From assembly GCA_026014585.1 (NCBI GenBank), contig JAOZIA010000013.1:1-64000 (forward strand): a stretch of DNA of 64,000 nucleotides. Direction: 5' to 3'. Below, in pieces: positions 32,923-41,593 of this stretch. This DNA comes from Candidatus Bathyarchaeota archaeon (GTDB lineage: Archaea; Thermoproteota; Bathyarchaeia; Bathyarchaeales; Bathycorpusculaceae). The first letter of the stretch is position 1; the number at the start of each line of letters is the position of its first letter. The notes below the pieces were generated by a model, which was not told the origin of the DNA, did not search any database, and saw only the letters and a list, made by a program, of their open reading frames with translations. Made by a program: the position numbers and the translations under genes.

Positions 32923-34779
32923 TTATTCCTCCTTTCCTTCAACTATAGCAGAGTACTCTTCTAAACCCAGTTTTTTGAGGGTATCTTTTGTTGGGTAACC
33001 TTCAAAGCTCCAACCACGTGCCACATAATAATCATCCAACAACAGGTCAAGTTCATCTTGGGTTACTTTAGCGCCTTTCACTGGACCATCATCTGGGACT
33101 GGTTCATTCATGACTTTCCAGGGTAGCGTATCATCTTTACGGCTTAAGCCTTCACGTGTATTAATGAGTCTTGCCAACGTGATTATTCGTTCACCTGCAA
33201 GGATTAAGTCTTCAGCAGTTACAGATTCACCAGTAATTAGGTTGTAGAGTTTTGCCATATCCGCAGTTTCATTGTAGAGTGTTCCTCTTGAGTTCTTGCA
33301 GATAATTAAGGAGTCAATAAGGGCATAGTTATCTTCTAAGTCTTTGATTATTTTGCCTCTACCCTTCTCAGCTTTTAAGCGGTCAACTTTACCTTTCAGG
33401 TCCACCGCGTAAGCGTTGCTTCTGTTATGGTCTGCGCCACGGAACGAAACTGCGTAGCCCAAAGCGGCAGTTTTAAGGCAACGCATATCATAACCAGTAA
33501 CTTCCAAACCCTTAATCTGCATAGCAAGCTTTTCAGAGCCTTTACCGATTTTCTCGGAAGCAACTTTGACGCCGTCACCTAGAATTTCTCCGATACCCTC
33601 TCGTTTGCCAATTTTCTCAATCAGCTGCACCATAGCATCAGCGTTTCCAAAGTGAGCATCAATTCCGCCGAGGTCTTCATGTGAAAGGATGCCTCTTTCA
33701 TGGCAGTCCATCACAAAAGCAACAGTTACACCTGTGCTTTGTGCATCTAAACCGTAATTGTTGCAGAGTTCAGCGGCTTTTATTATTGCATCAAGTTTAT
33801 CAACGCCACAGTTTGGACCAAAAGCCCAAAGATTATCGTATTCGATTCTTGCCATTGTACCTTTGTATGGACCATCACGGATGACTGCCTCATGCTCACA
33901 ACGCATTGCACAAGAGTTACACGCGATAATTTTTGCGATGTAGCGGTCGTTGATGATTTCTGGAGATAGTTTATCGGCGTGTTCAAAAGTTGAAGTTGAA
34001 TAGTTACGGGTTGGCATACAGTAAGATGCATTTTGGATTGGGAGGTTCTCCACGGTGCCAAGGGTTCGGTATTTTTGAGTTGAAGGACCTTTCATTCGTT
34101 CATGGAATTCTTTTACCATGTCAATAAATTCTTCAGGCTCGGCAACTGTAATGTCTCGTGTTCCTCTGACCGCGATGGCTTTTAGGTTCTTGCTGCCCAT
34201 AACTGCGCCAAGACCAGTTCTGCCAGCAGCACGTGTTTTCTCGTTAAGAATGCAAGCTATTTTGGAGAGTTTCTCGCCAGCTGAACCAATTGAGGCAACG
34301 CGAACATAGTAGTCGCCGATTTCATCTTTAATGGCTTCTTCTGTTTCAGCAGGTGTTTTGCCCCAGAGTTTTTCAGCATCCATTAGCTGGGTTGCATCAT
34401 CGTCAATCCATAAATAGACTGGTTTTTCGGCTTTTCCAGTCAAGATTAATGCGTCGTATCCTGCACGTTTGATTTCTGCGCCAAATGTTCCGTGGCTTAC
34501 CGCTTCGCCTAATCCGTTTGTTGCCGGCGATTTTGAAATAAAAGCGTGCCCATTGCCACCTGTTGGGAACATTGTTCCTGATACGGGCCCAACTGCTAGA
34601 ACCAAGGGATTTTCGGGGTCAAATGGTTTTATTCCTGCTTTGGTGTTGTTCAGCCAAAGCCTCATGCCTAAGCCTATGCCGCCAACGTATTTTTTGGCGG
34701 TTTCTTTATCTAATTTTTCAATTTGAGTTTTGCCTGTTGTTAAATCTATGCGTAGAATTCTCCCTGCGTAACCGAGCAA
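32923..34779 (-). CDS. aor: aldehyde ferredoxin oxidoreductase (copy 1)
   Basis: 618 residues, family length. Tungstopterin-binding N-domain (YVGGIGLGMRLWL, GPVSGTMFPTGGNGHAF, SHGTFGAEIKRAGYDALI), AGRTGLGAVMGSKNLKAIAV, and the cluster ligands Cys287, 290 and 294 (ACNSCAMRCEHE) with a later cysteine in SLIICKNSRG. Oxidises aldehydes to acids, or reduces acids with low-potential ferredoxin. TTG start with gggagg 8 nt upstream. Substrate unknown; the ACD at 1437 could couple to it. Confidence 0.93.
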   Translation of the reverse strand: MLGYAGRILRIDLTTGKTQIEKLDKETAKKYVGGIGLGMRLWLNNTKAGIKPFDPENPLVLAVGPVSGTMFPTGGNGHAFISKSPATNGLGEAVSHGTFGAEIKRAGYDALILTGKAEKPVYLWIDDDATQLMDAEKLWGKTPAETEEAIKDEIGDYYVRVASIGSAGEKLSKIACILNEKTRAAGRTGLGAVMGSKNLKAIAVRGTRDITVAEPEEFIDMVKEFHERMKGPSTQKYRTLGTVENLPIQNASYCMPTRNYSTSTFEHADKLSPEIINDRYIAKIIACNSCAMRCEHEAVIRDGPYKGTMARIEYDNLWAFGPNCGVDKLDAIIKAAELCNNYGLDAQSTGVTVAFVMDCHERGILSHEDLGGIDAHFGNADAMVQLIEKIGKREGIGEILGDGVKVASEKIGKGSEKLAMQIKGLEVTGYDMRCLKTAALGYAVSFRGADHNRSNAYAVDLKGKVDRLKAEKGRGKIIKDLEDNYALIDSLIICKNSRGTLYNETADMAKLYNLITGESVTAEDLILAGERIITLARLINTREGLSRKDDTLPWKVMNEPVPDDGPVKGAKVTQDELDLLLDDYYVARGWSFEGYPTKDTLKKLGLEEYSAIVEGKEE

Positions 34780-34822
34780 TACTCTATTCCTCCCTTAACT
34801 TGAAGATATGTAGTCAAGCGTA

Positions 34823-34834
34823 CAGTATATTAAG
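34823..34834 (-). promoter_or_regulatory. TATA box for AOR copy 1
   Basis: Minus-strand cttaatatactg, placed about 45-55 nt upstream of the TTG start, leaving a short leader that contains the gggagg ribosome site. AOR copy 2 has a similar box. Confidence 0.4.
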
Positions 34835-34889
34835 TTAATGGGGTATTGTAGCCAAAATTGACGATTTGGCTCTTTTTTTTATTTACCGC

Positions 34890-35378
34890 TTAGCCTGTTT
34901 GGAAGAGTTTTTTGATTGCGCTGATTCTTGCCTTCTGCGCCAACACATCAATTGTGGTGACAGTTAAGGCTTCTTCAGGACACCACTTAACACACTGAGG
35001 ACCATCAGGTCGGTACTTGCACAAGTCGCAAACGTAGACTGTTTTTGTTTCAGGATGCATCATCATTGCGCCATAACTGCACGCTTCAATACACCAACCG
35101 CAACCATTACATTTGTCCTTGTCAATGACAATGTTGCCTGTATCAGCTGATTGTGTTAAGGCATCTCTTGGGCAGGCTGCAACACATGCTGGGTCTTGGC
35201 ATAATCTGCAGGTAACTGCGATGTTGTGTACTTGGTCTTGCCTGACGACTCGGATGCGGGATTTTACGGCGTTGAAAACTTTTTCTTTAGCAAATGAGCA
35301 AGCATATTCACAGACTTGGCAACCAACACATTTGTTTGGGTCAGCTGAGATGAATCTTCGTTCGTGTAGTTTAACCAT
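34890..35378 (-). CDS. four-cluster ferredoxin paired with AOR (copy 2)
   Basis: 162 residues from ATG 35378 (gaggggt upstream; the ATG at 35396 lies inside the AOR gene). Same 16-cysteine pattern as copy 1: CVGCQVCEYACS, CRLCQDPACVAACP, CNGCGWCIEAC, CDLCKYRPDGPQCVKWCP. The two ferredoxins are about 80 percent alike by eye, much closer to each other than would be expected for unrelated recruitment, so the pair arose by local duplication. Confidence 0.87.
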   Translation of the reverse strand: MVKLHERRFISADPNKCVGCQVCEYACSFAKEKVFNAVKSRIRVVRQDQVHNIAVTCRLCQDPACVAACPRDALTQSADTGNIVIDKDKCNGCGWCIEACSYGAMMMHPETKTVYVCDLCKYRPDGPQCVKWCPEEALTVTTIDVLAQKARISAIKKLFQTG

Positions 35379-35382
35379 TTTT

Positions 35383-37236
35383 TTACCCCTCAACATCCTT
35401 GATTAGGTTTGAGAACTTTTCTAAGTCTAATTCCTTAAGTTTAGCTTCGGTTGGGAAACCCTTTTTGGTCCAACCACGTGCCGTATAATAATCATCCAGC
35501 ATCAGGTTAAGTTCCTCTTGGGTGACAATTGCGCCTTGTGCTGGCCCCTCATCTTGAACTGGCTGGTTCATGACTTTCCAAGGTAGAGTATCATCTTTAC
35601 GGCTTAAGCCTTCACGAGTGTTTATGAGTTTAGCAAGTGTGTGTATTCGTTCACCCATAATAGCTAATTCTTCAGCTGTAACTTCAAAGCCTGTAACAGC
35701 GCTGTATATTTTTGTCAAATCAACAAGATCGCCATACAAGGTGCCTTTAGCGTTTTTACAGATAATAAAGGAATCAAGCAAATCATAACTATCCTCAAGA
35801 TCCTTTACCAGTTTACCGCGTCCTTCCTCAGCTTTTAAGCGGTCAACGGTATTACTCAAATCCAACGTGTAAGCGCTACTTCTGCTATGGTCAGCACCTC
35901 GGAAAGAAACCGCAGAGCCCAAAGCGGCAGTCTTTAAACTGCGCAGGTCATAACCGGTAACTTCTAAGCCTTTAATGTGCATTGCAAGCAAAAGCGAGTT
36001 TTTGCCGATTTTCTCAGCGGCAACCTTTACGCCATCAGCCAAGAGATCACCAATGCCTTCACGTTTACCTATTTTTTCAATAAGGTTCACCATGGCATTT
36101 CCGGTGCCAAAGTGTGCGTCAACGCCGCCAAGCTGTTCAGAGGTTAATATGCCCTTTTCGTAGCATTCCATAACAAAACTAATACTCACACCTGTGCTCT
36201 GTGCATCCAAGCCGTAATGGTTGCAGCGTTCAGCAGCTTTGATTATAAAGTTTGGTTCAGACACGCCACAGTTTGGACCCAAAGCCCAAAGATTGTCATA
36301 TTCAAGGCGCGCCATAGTTCCTGTATAGAAGCCCTCTTTAAGGACAACTTCGTGTTCACAGCGCATTGCACAGGAGTTGCATGCGATGATTTTTGTGACA
36401 AAGTGCTCGTTTAATACTTCGGGATTGATTTTTTGTGCATCAAAATGAGCTGCATTATAGTTTTGGGTTGGCATGCAGCAGTGTTCATTGTTTATGGCAA
36501 GGTTTTCAATTGAGCCGAGAGTGCGGTATTTCTGTGCAGCTGGACCTTTCATTCTTTCGTGAAATTCTTCCACCATATCCATGAATTCGACTGGTTTAGC
36601 AACAGCTACATCACATGTGCCGCGAACGGCAATGGCTTTTAGGTTTTTGCTGCCCATAACTGCGCCAAGACCAGTCCTGCCTGCAACACGTGTTTTATCG
36701 TTGACTATGCAAGCTATTTTGGAGAGTTTCTCGCCTGCCAGACCGATTGAGGAGACACGAATGTAGTGGTCACCAATTTTGTCTTTTAGTTCGTCTTCAG
36801 TTTGGGCTGGTGATTTACCCCAAAGGTCGCTGGCGTCTCGAAGTTGAACATTGTTATCATCTATCCAAAGATAGACTGGTTTTTCTGATTTACCTACTAT
36901 GATTACTGCATCATAGCCGGCTCTTTTTAGTTCAGTGCCAAATGTTCCATGACTTACAGCTTCTCCGACACCGCCTGTCGCTGGTGACTTTGAAATAAAA
37001 GCGTGCCCATTGCCACCTGTAGGAAACATTGTACCTGCTAAGGGTCCTAGTGAAAGGATAAGCGGGTTCTCGGGGTTAAAGGGGTCAACTCCTGCTTTGG
37101 AGTTGGAGAGCCAAAGATACATTCCTAAGCCGATACCGCCAACATATTTTTTGGCGACTTCTTGGGTTAATTTTTCTGTTCGTATTTTTCCTGTTGTTAA
37201 ATTAACGTTTAATAGGGTTCCCGCGTAGCCAAACAA
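35383..37236 (-). CDS. aor: aldehyde ferredoxin oxidoreductase (copy 2)
   Basis: 617 residues, collinear with copy 1. The same motifs are present: GPLAGTMFPTGGNGHAF, SHGTFGTELKRAGYDA, AGRTGLGAVMGSKNLKA, ACNSCAMRCEHEVVL and FIICKNAKGTLYG. Differences cluster in the middle (residues about 240-275, for example HCCMPTQNYNAAHF against SYCMPTRNYSTSTF), a region likely to line the substrate channel, so substrate ranges may differ. TTG start; ribosome site weaker than in copy 1. Confidence 0.93.
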   Translation of the reverse strand: MFGYAGTLLNVNLTTGKIRTEKLTQEVAKKYVGGIGLGMYLWLSNSKAGVDPFNPENPLILSLGPLAGTMFPTGGNGHAFISKSPATGGVGEAVSHGTFGTELKRAGYDAVIIVGKSEKPVYLWIDDNNVQLRDASDLWGKSPAQTEDELKDKIGDHYIRVSSIGLAGEKLSKIACIVNDKTRVAGRTGLGAVMGSKNLKAIAVRGTCDVAVAKPVEFMDMVEEFHERMKGPAAQKYRTLGSIENLAINNEHCCMPTQNYNAAHFDAQKINPEVLNEHFVTKIIACNSCAMRCEHEVVLKEGFYTGTMARLEYDNLWALGPNCGVSEPNFIIKAAERCNHYGLDAQSTGVSISFVMECYEKGILTSEQLGGVDAHFGTGNAMVNLIEKIGKREGIGDLLADGVKVAAEKIGKNSLLLAMHIKGLEVTGYDLRSLKTAALGSAVSFRGADHSRSSAYTLDLSNTVDRLKAEEGRGKLVKDLEDSYDLLDSFIICKNAKGTLYGDLVDLTKIYSAVTGFEVTAEELAIMGERIHTLAKLINTREGLSRKDDTLPWKVMNQPVQDEGPAQGAIVTQEELNLMLDDYYTARGWTKKGFPTEAKLKELDLEKFSNLIKDVEG

Positions 37237-37276
37237 TTATGTCCCGTCCTAAGTATAGGAGTATGGAAAAATTGGA

Positions 37277-37306
37277 CAATATATTAATCTAGTGGGTTCA
37301 TAACCC
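37277..37306 (-). promoter_or_regulatory. TATA box and GGGTT/AACCC palindrome for AOR copy 2
   Basis: Minus-strand attaatatattg (37277-37288) is the TATA candidate. Just upstream lies GGGTT, 3 bases, AACCC (37294-37306), a compact inverted repeat in the position of an activator or TFB-linked site. The core TTCATAAC is shared with the palindrome at 4446-4464. Confidence 0.4.
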
Positions 37307-37354
37307 GATTAATTTCATGCCAATGAACAAATTAGGTCTGTTTATGCACATTTG

Positions 37355-37390
37355 AATAATTCATCGGGGGGGAGATTCCAATGAATTATT
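37355..37390. repeat. 10-bp perfect inverted repeat with G-tract loop
   Basis: AATAATTCAT and ATGAATTATT pair perfectly around a 16-base loop that contains seven consecutive G. It is between AOR copy 2 (upstream side) and the end of the CBS gene. It could act as a terminator for the CBS gene, an operator for AOR, or a structured RNA. Confidence 0.5.
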
Positions 37391-37443
37391 GATAAATCAG
37401 CGTTAATTTCCACTGTAATAGCATTTATGAACTTTTCCGCATC

Positions 37444-38271
37444 TTATCGGGCGTAGGCTTCAACTAGGTCACGCGCAGTGATTATTCCAACAATTTTATC
37501 ATCTTTAACAATTGGCAGTCGTCTTATTTGTTTCATGGACATCGTAGCTGCTGCTGTATGCACACTAGTTCCTGAAGGTATTGTTATTAGCTTTGGTGAA
37601 GCACAGGTTCCAACTGCTCTCTCTAAGGCTTCGGTTTTTGTTAGAAAACAATTAAGCAAATCTCTCTCAGTAAATATACCTGATACTTTTCCGTTAATAT
37701 TCACTAGAACGCTTCCTATACGTTTCTCACCCAACAGTTTAGCGACAGTTCTAAGAGACACATCTGATTCTGCAATTTCAACAGGTTCACTCATAAAATC
37801 GTCAACTAAAGCTTTTGTCTCCGGAATATCAGGCAAGCTTCGAATCAAATCTGATGCAGTGACGATGCCAACCATTTTTCCAGAATCAAAAACGGTTAAT
37901 CTGGCCTTCTTTTTAATCATGGTTTGTGCTGCTTCTTTGATTTTTGCTGTTGAACGAATGGCAACTAGGGGATAAGACATTACCTCTTCTACTTTTACAT
38001 CAGAGGGGTCTTTGTCTTGTGCAAAAACTTTCGTTAACAAGTCTCGTTCAGTTACTATTCCAACTGCAGTTTCGTATTTTTTTACAATTAGGCTGCCGAC
38101 GTGTTTTTCGCCCATGCTTTTGGCAGCTGTGTACATTGACTCTTCAGGCGATATAGTATAAACAATAGGTGTCATAATTTCTTCTACGAGTTTGTAGCGT
38201 TGCAAGTCAAGCTTGTACTGTTCATAAGCGCTGTCAAGAATACTTGGGAACTCTTTGTCAACTATTCCCAT
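37444..38271 (-). CDS. four-CBS-domain protein
   Basis: 275 residues made of four CBS motifs: EEIMTPIVYTISPEES to GIVTERDLL, EEVMSYPLVAIRST to GIVTASDLI, DFMSEPVEIAESDV to GIFTERDLL, and the last ending GIITARDLVEAYA. Paired CBS domains bind adenosine nucleotides (AMP, ATP, SAM). No catalytic domain is attached, so it is probably an energy-state sensor. The ribosome site gggag is 8-9 nt before ATG 38271. Confidence 0.85.
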   Translation of the reverse strand: MGIVDKEFPSILDSAYEQYKLDLQRYKLVEEIMTPIVYTISPEESMYTAAKSMGEKHVGSLIVKKYETAVGIVTERDLLTKVFAQDKDPSDVKVEEVMSYPLVAIRSTAKIKEAAQTMIKKKARLTVFDSGKMVGIVTASDLIRSLPDIPETKALVDDFMSEPVEIAESDVSLRTVAKLLGEKRIGSVLVNINGKVSGIFTERDLLNCFLTKTEALERAVGTCASPKLITIPSGTSVHTAAATMSMKQIRRLPIVKDDKIVGIITARDLVEAYAR

Positions 38272-38339
38272 GCAAGAACTCCCTCAGTAATATTAACCCT
38301 TATCAAGCTTAATTAAGATTAATCAAAATCCTTAAATCT

Positions 38340-38350
38340 GCATAAAAGAT
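38340..38350 (+). promoter_or_regulatory. TATA box for GYD gene
   Basis: gcataaaagat centred 26 nt upstream of TTG 38371, so the transcript would start at or next to the start codon. Confidence 0.45.
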
Positions 38351-38370
38351 GTTGTCTTTAGGGATGTTTT

Positions 38371-38667
38371 TTGGCAATCTATATTCTTTTATCATCCTTG
38401 ACTTCTGAAGGAAGAAAAACAATCAAAGAACGACCTGAAAGAATAAAAGAAGTAAACAAAGAAGTCGAAAAATTCGGCGCAAAAATCATCCAACAATACG
38501 CAACCCTTGGCAGATATGACTTTGTAAACATTGTAGAAGCCCCCAACAACGACACAATAACACGCGTATCAATCGAGTTGGGCTCCCGCGGAACCGTGCA
38601 CATCATGAGCATGCCGGCCAAAACAATGGATGACTTTCTAACAATACTCAAAACAACAATAGCATAA
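38371..38667 (+). CDS. GYD domain protein
   Basis: 98 residues from TTG 38371. IYILLSSLTSEGRKTIKERPERI, then GAKIIQQYATLGRYDFVNIVEAPNND and SRGTVHIMSMPA are the GYD family signature (ferredoxin-like alpha/beta dimer). Function of the family is unknown. Divergent from the CBS gene. Confidence 0.8.
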   Translation: MAIYILLSSLTSEGRKTIKERPERIKEVNKEVEKFGAKIIQQYATLGRYDFVNIVEAPNNDTITRVSIELGSRGTVHIMSMPAKTMDDFLTILKTTIA

Positions 38668-38746
38668 CGCTTACAGAGCTTTTAAGGTCATGCATATTTT
38701 GTAGATGTAACTATAGATGAAGACATTAGGCAAAAAAGAGTGAGAA

Positions 38747-40228
38747 TTACTTGTTGTTTGATTTCTGCCGTTTTTTCAGCATTAAAGCCGTTGTTGCAAC
38801 AACCAAGCCTACAGCCGCGACAACGACGTAAATTATGTATCCCAGATAACTGTTTTCAGGCGGGTTTGGTGAATCCAGATTTATCATGACTTGATGAGAG
38901 CTATGATGATACGTGAAGGACAAAAGCCAATTTTCACTTAAAGATTCAACAGTATAGTCAATTTGGTTGCCATCCAAGGTCAAGGTTAAGCCTGAAGTGT
39001 CATTCATAAGTGATTTTGGAATAGAAACATCAACAAACCCTGTCGAGCCTGACTCACCAGTAACGTTAAAGCTTAACGTTTTCTGGGTAGAATCAAACGA
39101 AAACGCCGTCACGGTTGAGTTTGAAGTAACTGAAAACGCGCTCTGCGATGAGAAGGGTTCAACAACAAAACTAACCACATTGGTTTCGCCCAAATGGGTT
39201 TCGTCACCGCGATACACTGCCTTTAGCATATAGTTACCAGTAGCGCTAAGCATCCACAGCGCCGAGTAGTCACCGTCAGCATTAGTATTTACAAGAGTTA
39301 AATCCTGCCAAGTTTCTCCTCCAGTAACACTGTAAGAGAGATAAATTGGCGCATCTATTATGCCTTCATCATTAAAAGCCAATTGCCCCGTAATTTGTAC
39401 ATAAAAATTTGTTTGTGTAACGCTGGGCACACATGAAGTTGTTAGTGTTGGCGTATTAAGACTACTGGCAGAGATTGAAACATCATCCACTATGTGATAG
39501 CGACTCCCACATTGACCATTTGCAGCACTAAACCCAAATCCACTAAAAGTCCGATCTAATGTGCCATTCCATTGTAGCACTAAGTCTTGATCGATGAAAA
39601 CGTTAACTGATGCCAAATCAACCTCAACGGTTACGTTGTGCCATTGACCATCATAAATCCGTGGGTCATCTACATAGGCTAAATGGTTGCCTGTAAAGTC
39701 TTTCACAAGCGCAATATGTTCACTGGAGGGGTCACCAAGCGGGTTTTGTTCTGCACCAGTTAACTGCTCGAAATCTTCAGGAATATTTTGCCAGTCGTCA
39801 AACTCGATCCCGTAACCTGGTATTATTGATCCAGTGTTAAAGCCTGAACGCCAACCAGCAGTAGAGTTTTGACTGAAACTATCAAAGAAATCAATGTTTT
39901 TGGGATATTGTTGTTTGTAGAAAAACATTGTAAATCCGTCGCTGGGGTGGTCACTACGGTAGCGGAAATTAGCTGTAAAGGGTCCTTGGATTGGAGAGTT
40001 AAAGTATGCTACGCCTGCCTGCATAGAACCTTCGGGGTTCAAGATAAGATTTTGGTTTACAGCGTCACGATGGGCCACTCCAAAATATTGCCACTGCGTC
40101 GAATCAGAACTGAAATCATCTGAGAATGTATTTTCCTGTGCCATAACAGGCTGAATAACCGTGCAAAAACTGATTAGAAAACCAGTTACTAAAAGAGCAA
40201 TAAAAAACATAATGAGGCTGTGCTTCAT
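38747..40228 (-). CDS. lectin-like surface protein with C-terminal anchor
   Basis: 493 residues from ATG 40228 (aggggaaaac upstream). Signal peptide (FFIALLVTGFLISFCTVIQPVMA), then a concanavalin-like jelly roll: FSDDFSSDSTQWQYFG, RYRSDHPSDGFTMFFYKQ, GIEFDDWQN, HNVTVEVDLASVNVFIDQ, DVSIS. An Ig-like domain follows (YLSYSVTGGETWQDL, NYMLKAVYRGDETHLG), then a transmembrane helix (YIIYVVVAAVGLVVATTAL) and KKRQK tail. Probably binds sugars at the cell surface. Confidence 0.75.
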   Translation of the reverse strand: MKHSLIMFFIALLVTGFLISFCTVIQPVMAQENTFSDDFSSDSTQWQYFGVAHRDAVNQNLILNPEGSMQAGVAYFNSPIQGPFTANFRYRSDHPSDGFTMFFYKQQYPKNIDFFDSFSQNSTAGWRSGFNTGSIIPGYGIEFDDWQNIPEDFEQLTGAEQNPLGDPSSEHIALVKDFTGNHLAYVDDPRIYDGQWHNVTVEVDLASVNVFIDQDLVLQWNGTLDRTFSGFGFSAANGQCGSRYHIVDDVSISASSLNTPTLTTSCVPSVTQTNFYVQITGQLAFNDEGIIDAPIYLSYSVTGGETWQDLTLVNTNADGDYSALWMLSATGNYMLKAVYRGDETHLGETNVVSFVVEPFSSQSAFSVTSNSTVTAFSFDSTQKTLSFNVTGESGSTGFVDVSIPKSLMNDTSGLTLTLDGNQIDYTVESLSENWLLSFTYHHSSHQVMINLDSPNPPENSYLGYIIYVVVAAVGLVVATTALMLKKRQKSNNK

Positions 40229-40362
40229 GTTTTCCCCTAAAAAATAGTTAGATAGGTTCTCTTTTAACACTTGTCCAAATCCACGACTCTAAAGCAGAAA
40301 CCCCTACCAACATTGCTAAATACCTCAAACAAAACCTACCTAAACGGCAGAGGAAACAAGGA

Positions 40363-41355
40363 ATGTTAAGCGGAGAAATTGAAGACAAAATTGTGTCTTG
40401 GAGAGTTCTAGACATACCAGTGTACGGAACCCTGACTGTTCCAACCGACAAAAACATTCATGGCGCAGTAGTGTTTGTAGCTGGCAGTGGACCAACTGAC
40501 CGCGACTGGTGCTCACCTCTTCTACCCGGAAGCAAGGGAAGCGGTAAACTGCTAGCTGATGCACTTGCCAAGCAGGGCTTTATCACACTGCGTTACGACA
40601 AAGTAGCATCTGGACCACACATTAGAGAAAACATAACCCGACTAATAGGCAAAATCAGCATGCAAAGCCACATGCAAGAACTGGAAGGCGCAGTTGAAAC
40701 CATTCTTGCCCAAGAAAACGTCGACAAAAACAACCTTTTTGTATTAACCAACAGTGAAGGCGCAATTCACGCCGTAAACTACCAGTTACAAGCGAAAAAT
40801 AATCGTTTTAAGGGTTTAGTGTTAACTGGAGCACCAGGCAGGTCAGTGGGGGAACTGGGACGTAGCCAAATCTTTGAACAAATTAAAAATTTGCCCAACG
40901 CAGAAAACATCATGAAGCTCTATGATGATGCCATCGCTGAATTTTTGGCAGATAAACCAGTAACGATTGATGCTTCTCTGCCTGACCTTCTGAAAATGGT
41001 GTTGGGTAGCTTATCGACTCCAGCGAATTTGCCGTTTAGCCGAGAATTATGGATGTATTGTCTTCCTGAGCAACTTGCAAGAATTGTTGAGCCCACATTG
41101 GTTGTGATTGGCAAAAAAGACATTCAGGTTGACTGGCAAATCGACGGCGAACTGCTGCAAAAAGCAACCAGCCAAAACAGGTCAGTATCTTTTGCTTATC
41201 CAGAACACGCCAATCACGTACTAAAACATGAAGAAACGCCAAAAGAGCAGCTAAACGCCCAAGCCGCCACCCTAAACTACAACTCACCAAACACTCAACT
41301 GGACACGGAAGCTGCAGAGGCAATTTATAACTGGCTCAAAAAACAAGTTGCCTAA
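40363..41355 (+). CDS. alpha/beta hydrolase
   Basis: 330 residues. VVFVAGSGPTDRDW forms the oxyanion region; LTNSEGAIHA is the nucleophile elbow, with N-S-E-G replacing the usual G-x-S-x-G; LVVIGKKDIQVDW supplies the acid and ANHVLKH the histidine. Similar to acyl-transferring hydrolases acting on small esters. agaggaaac precedes the ATG. Confidence 0.8.
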   Translation: MLSGEIEDKIVSWRVLDIPVYGTLTVPTDKNIHGAVVFVAGSGPTDRDWCSPLLPGSKGSGKLLADALAKQGFITLRYDKVASGPHIRENITRLIGKISMQSHMQELEGAVETILAQENVDKNNLFVLTNSEGAIHAVNYQLQAKNNRFKGLVLTGAPGRSVGELGRSQIFEQIKNLPNAENIMKLYDDAIAEFLADKPVTIDASLPDLLKMVLGSLSTPANLPFSRELWMYCLPEQLARIVEPTLVVIGKKDIQVDWQIDGELLQKATSQNRSVSFAYPEHANHVLKHEETPKEQLNAQAATLNYNSPNTQLDTEAAEAIYNWLKKQVA

Positions 41356-41439
41356 CACCTTATTTTATGACAACGGGACTTTTTGTTGCAAAATCAGTCG
41401 GGTGTTCAACATTTAATGAGTAAAAACAGGCCATTAGGG

Positions 41440-41488
41440 CTCTACCCTCTATAGTTTCTGCAATGAATTTCTAATAGGAACCAAATAG
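41440..41488 (-). repeat. dispersed 49-bp intergenic repeat, copy D2
   Basis: Reverse orientation: CTATTTGGTTCCTATTAG, 8 bases, TGCAGAAAC, one base, ATAGAG. Ends differ from the consensus (GGTAGAG). Forms a tandem pair with copy D1, with a 54-bp period. Confidence 0.8.
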
Positions 41489-41493
41489 AGTTT

Positions 41494-41542
41494 GACCTCT
41501 CTCTATCGTTTCTGCATACGTTGACTAATAGGAGCCTAATAG
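41494..41542 (-). repeat. dispersed 49-bp intergenic repeat, copy D1
   Basis: Reverse orientation: CTATTAGGCTCCTATTAG, 8 bases, TGCAGAAAC, one base, ATAGAG, AGAGGTC. Its right half is identical to copy A from the TATGCAG onward. Lies between convergent hydrolase and NicO genes. Confidence 0.8.
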
Positions 41543-41593
41543 ACAGCAAATATGAATGGGTGACTACCTCAAATCAAGAGGGATTTGAATCCT

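Noticed and set aside
41440-41542. Two-unit tandem repeat as a CRISPR array
   Set aside because: The units are 49 bp long and adjacent with no spacer of array type, they vary inside, and no cas gene is nearby.
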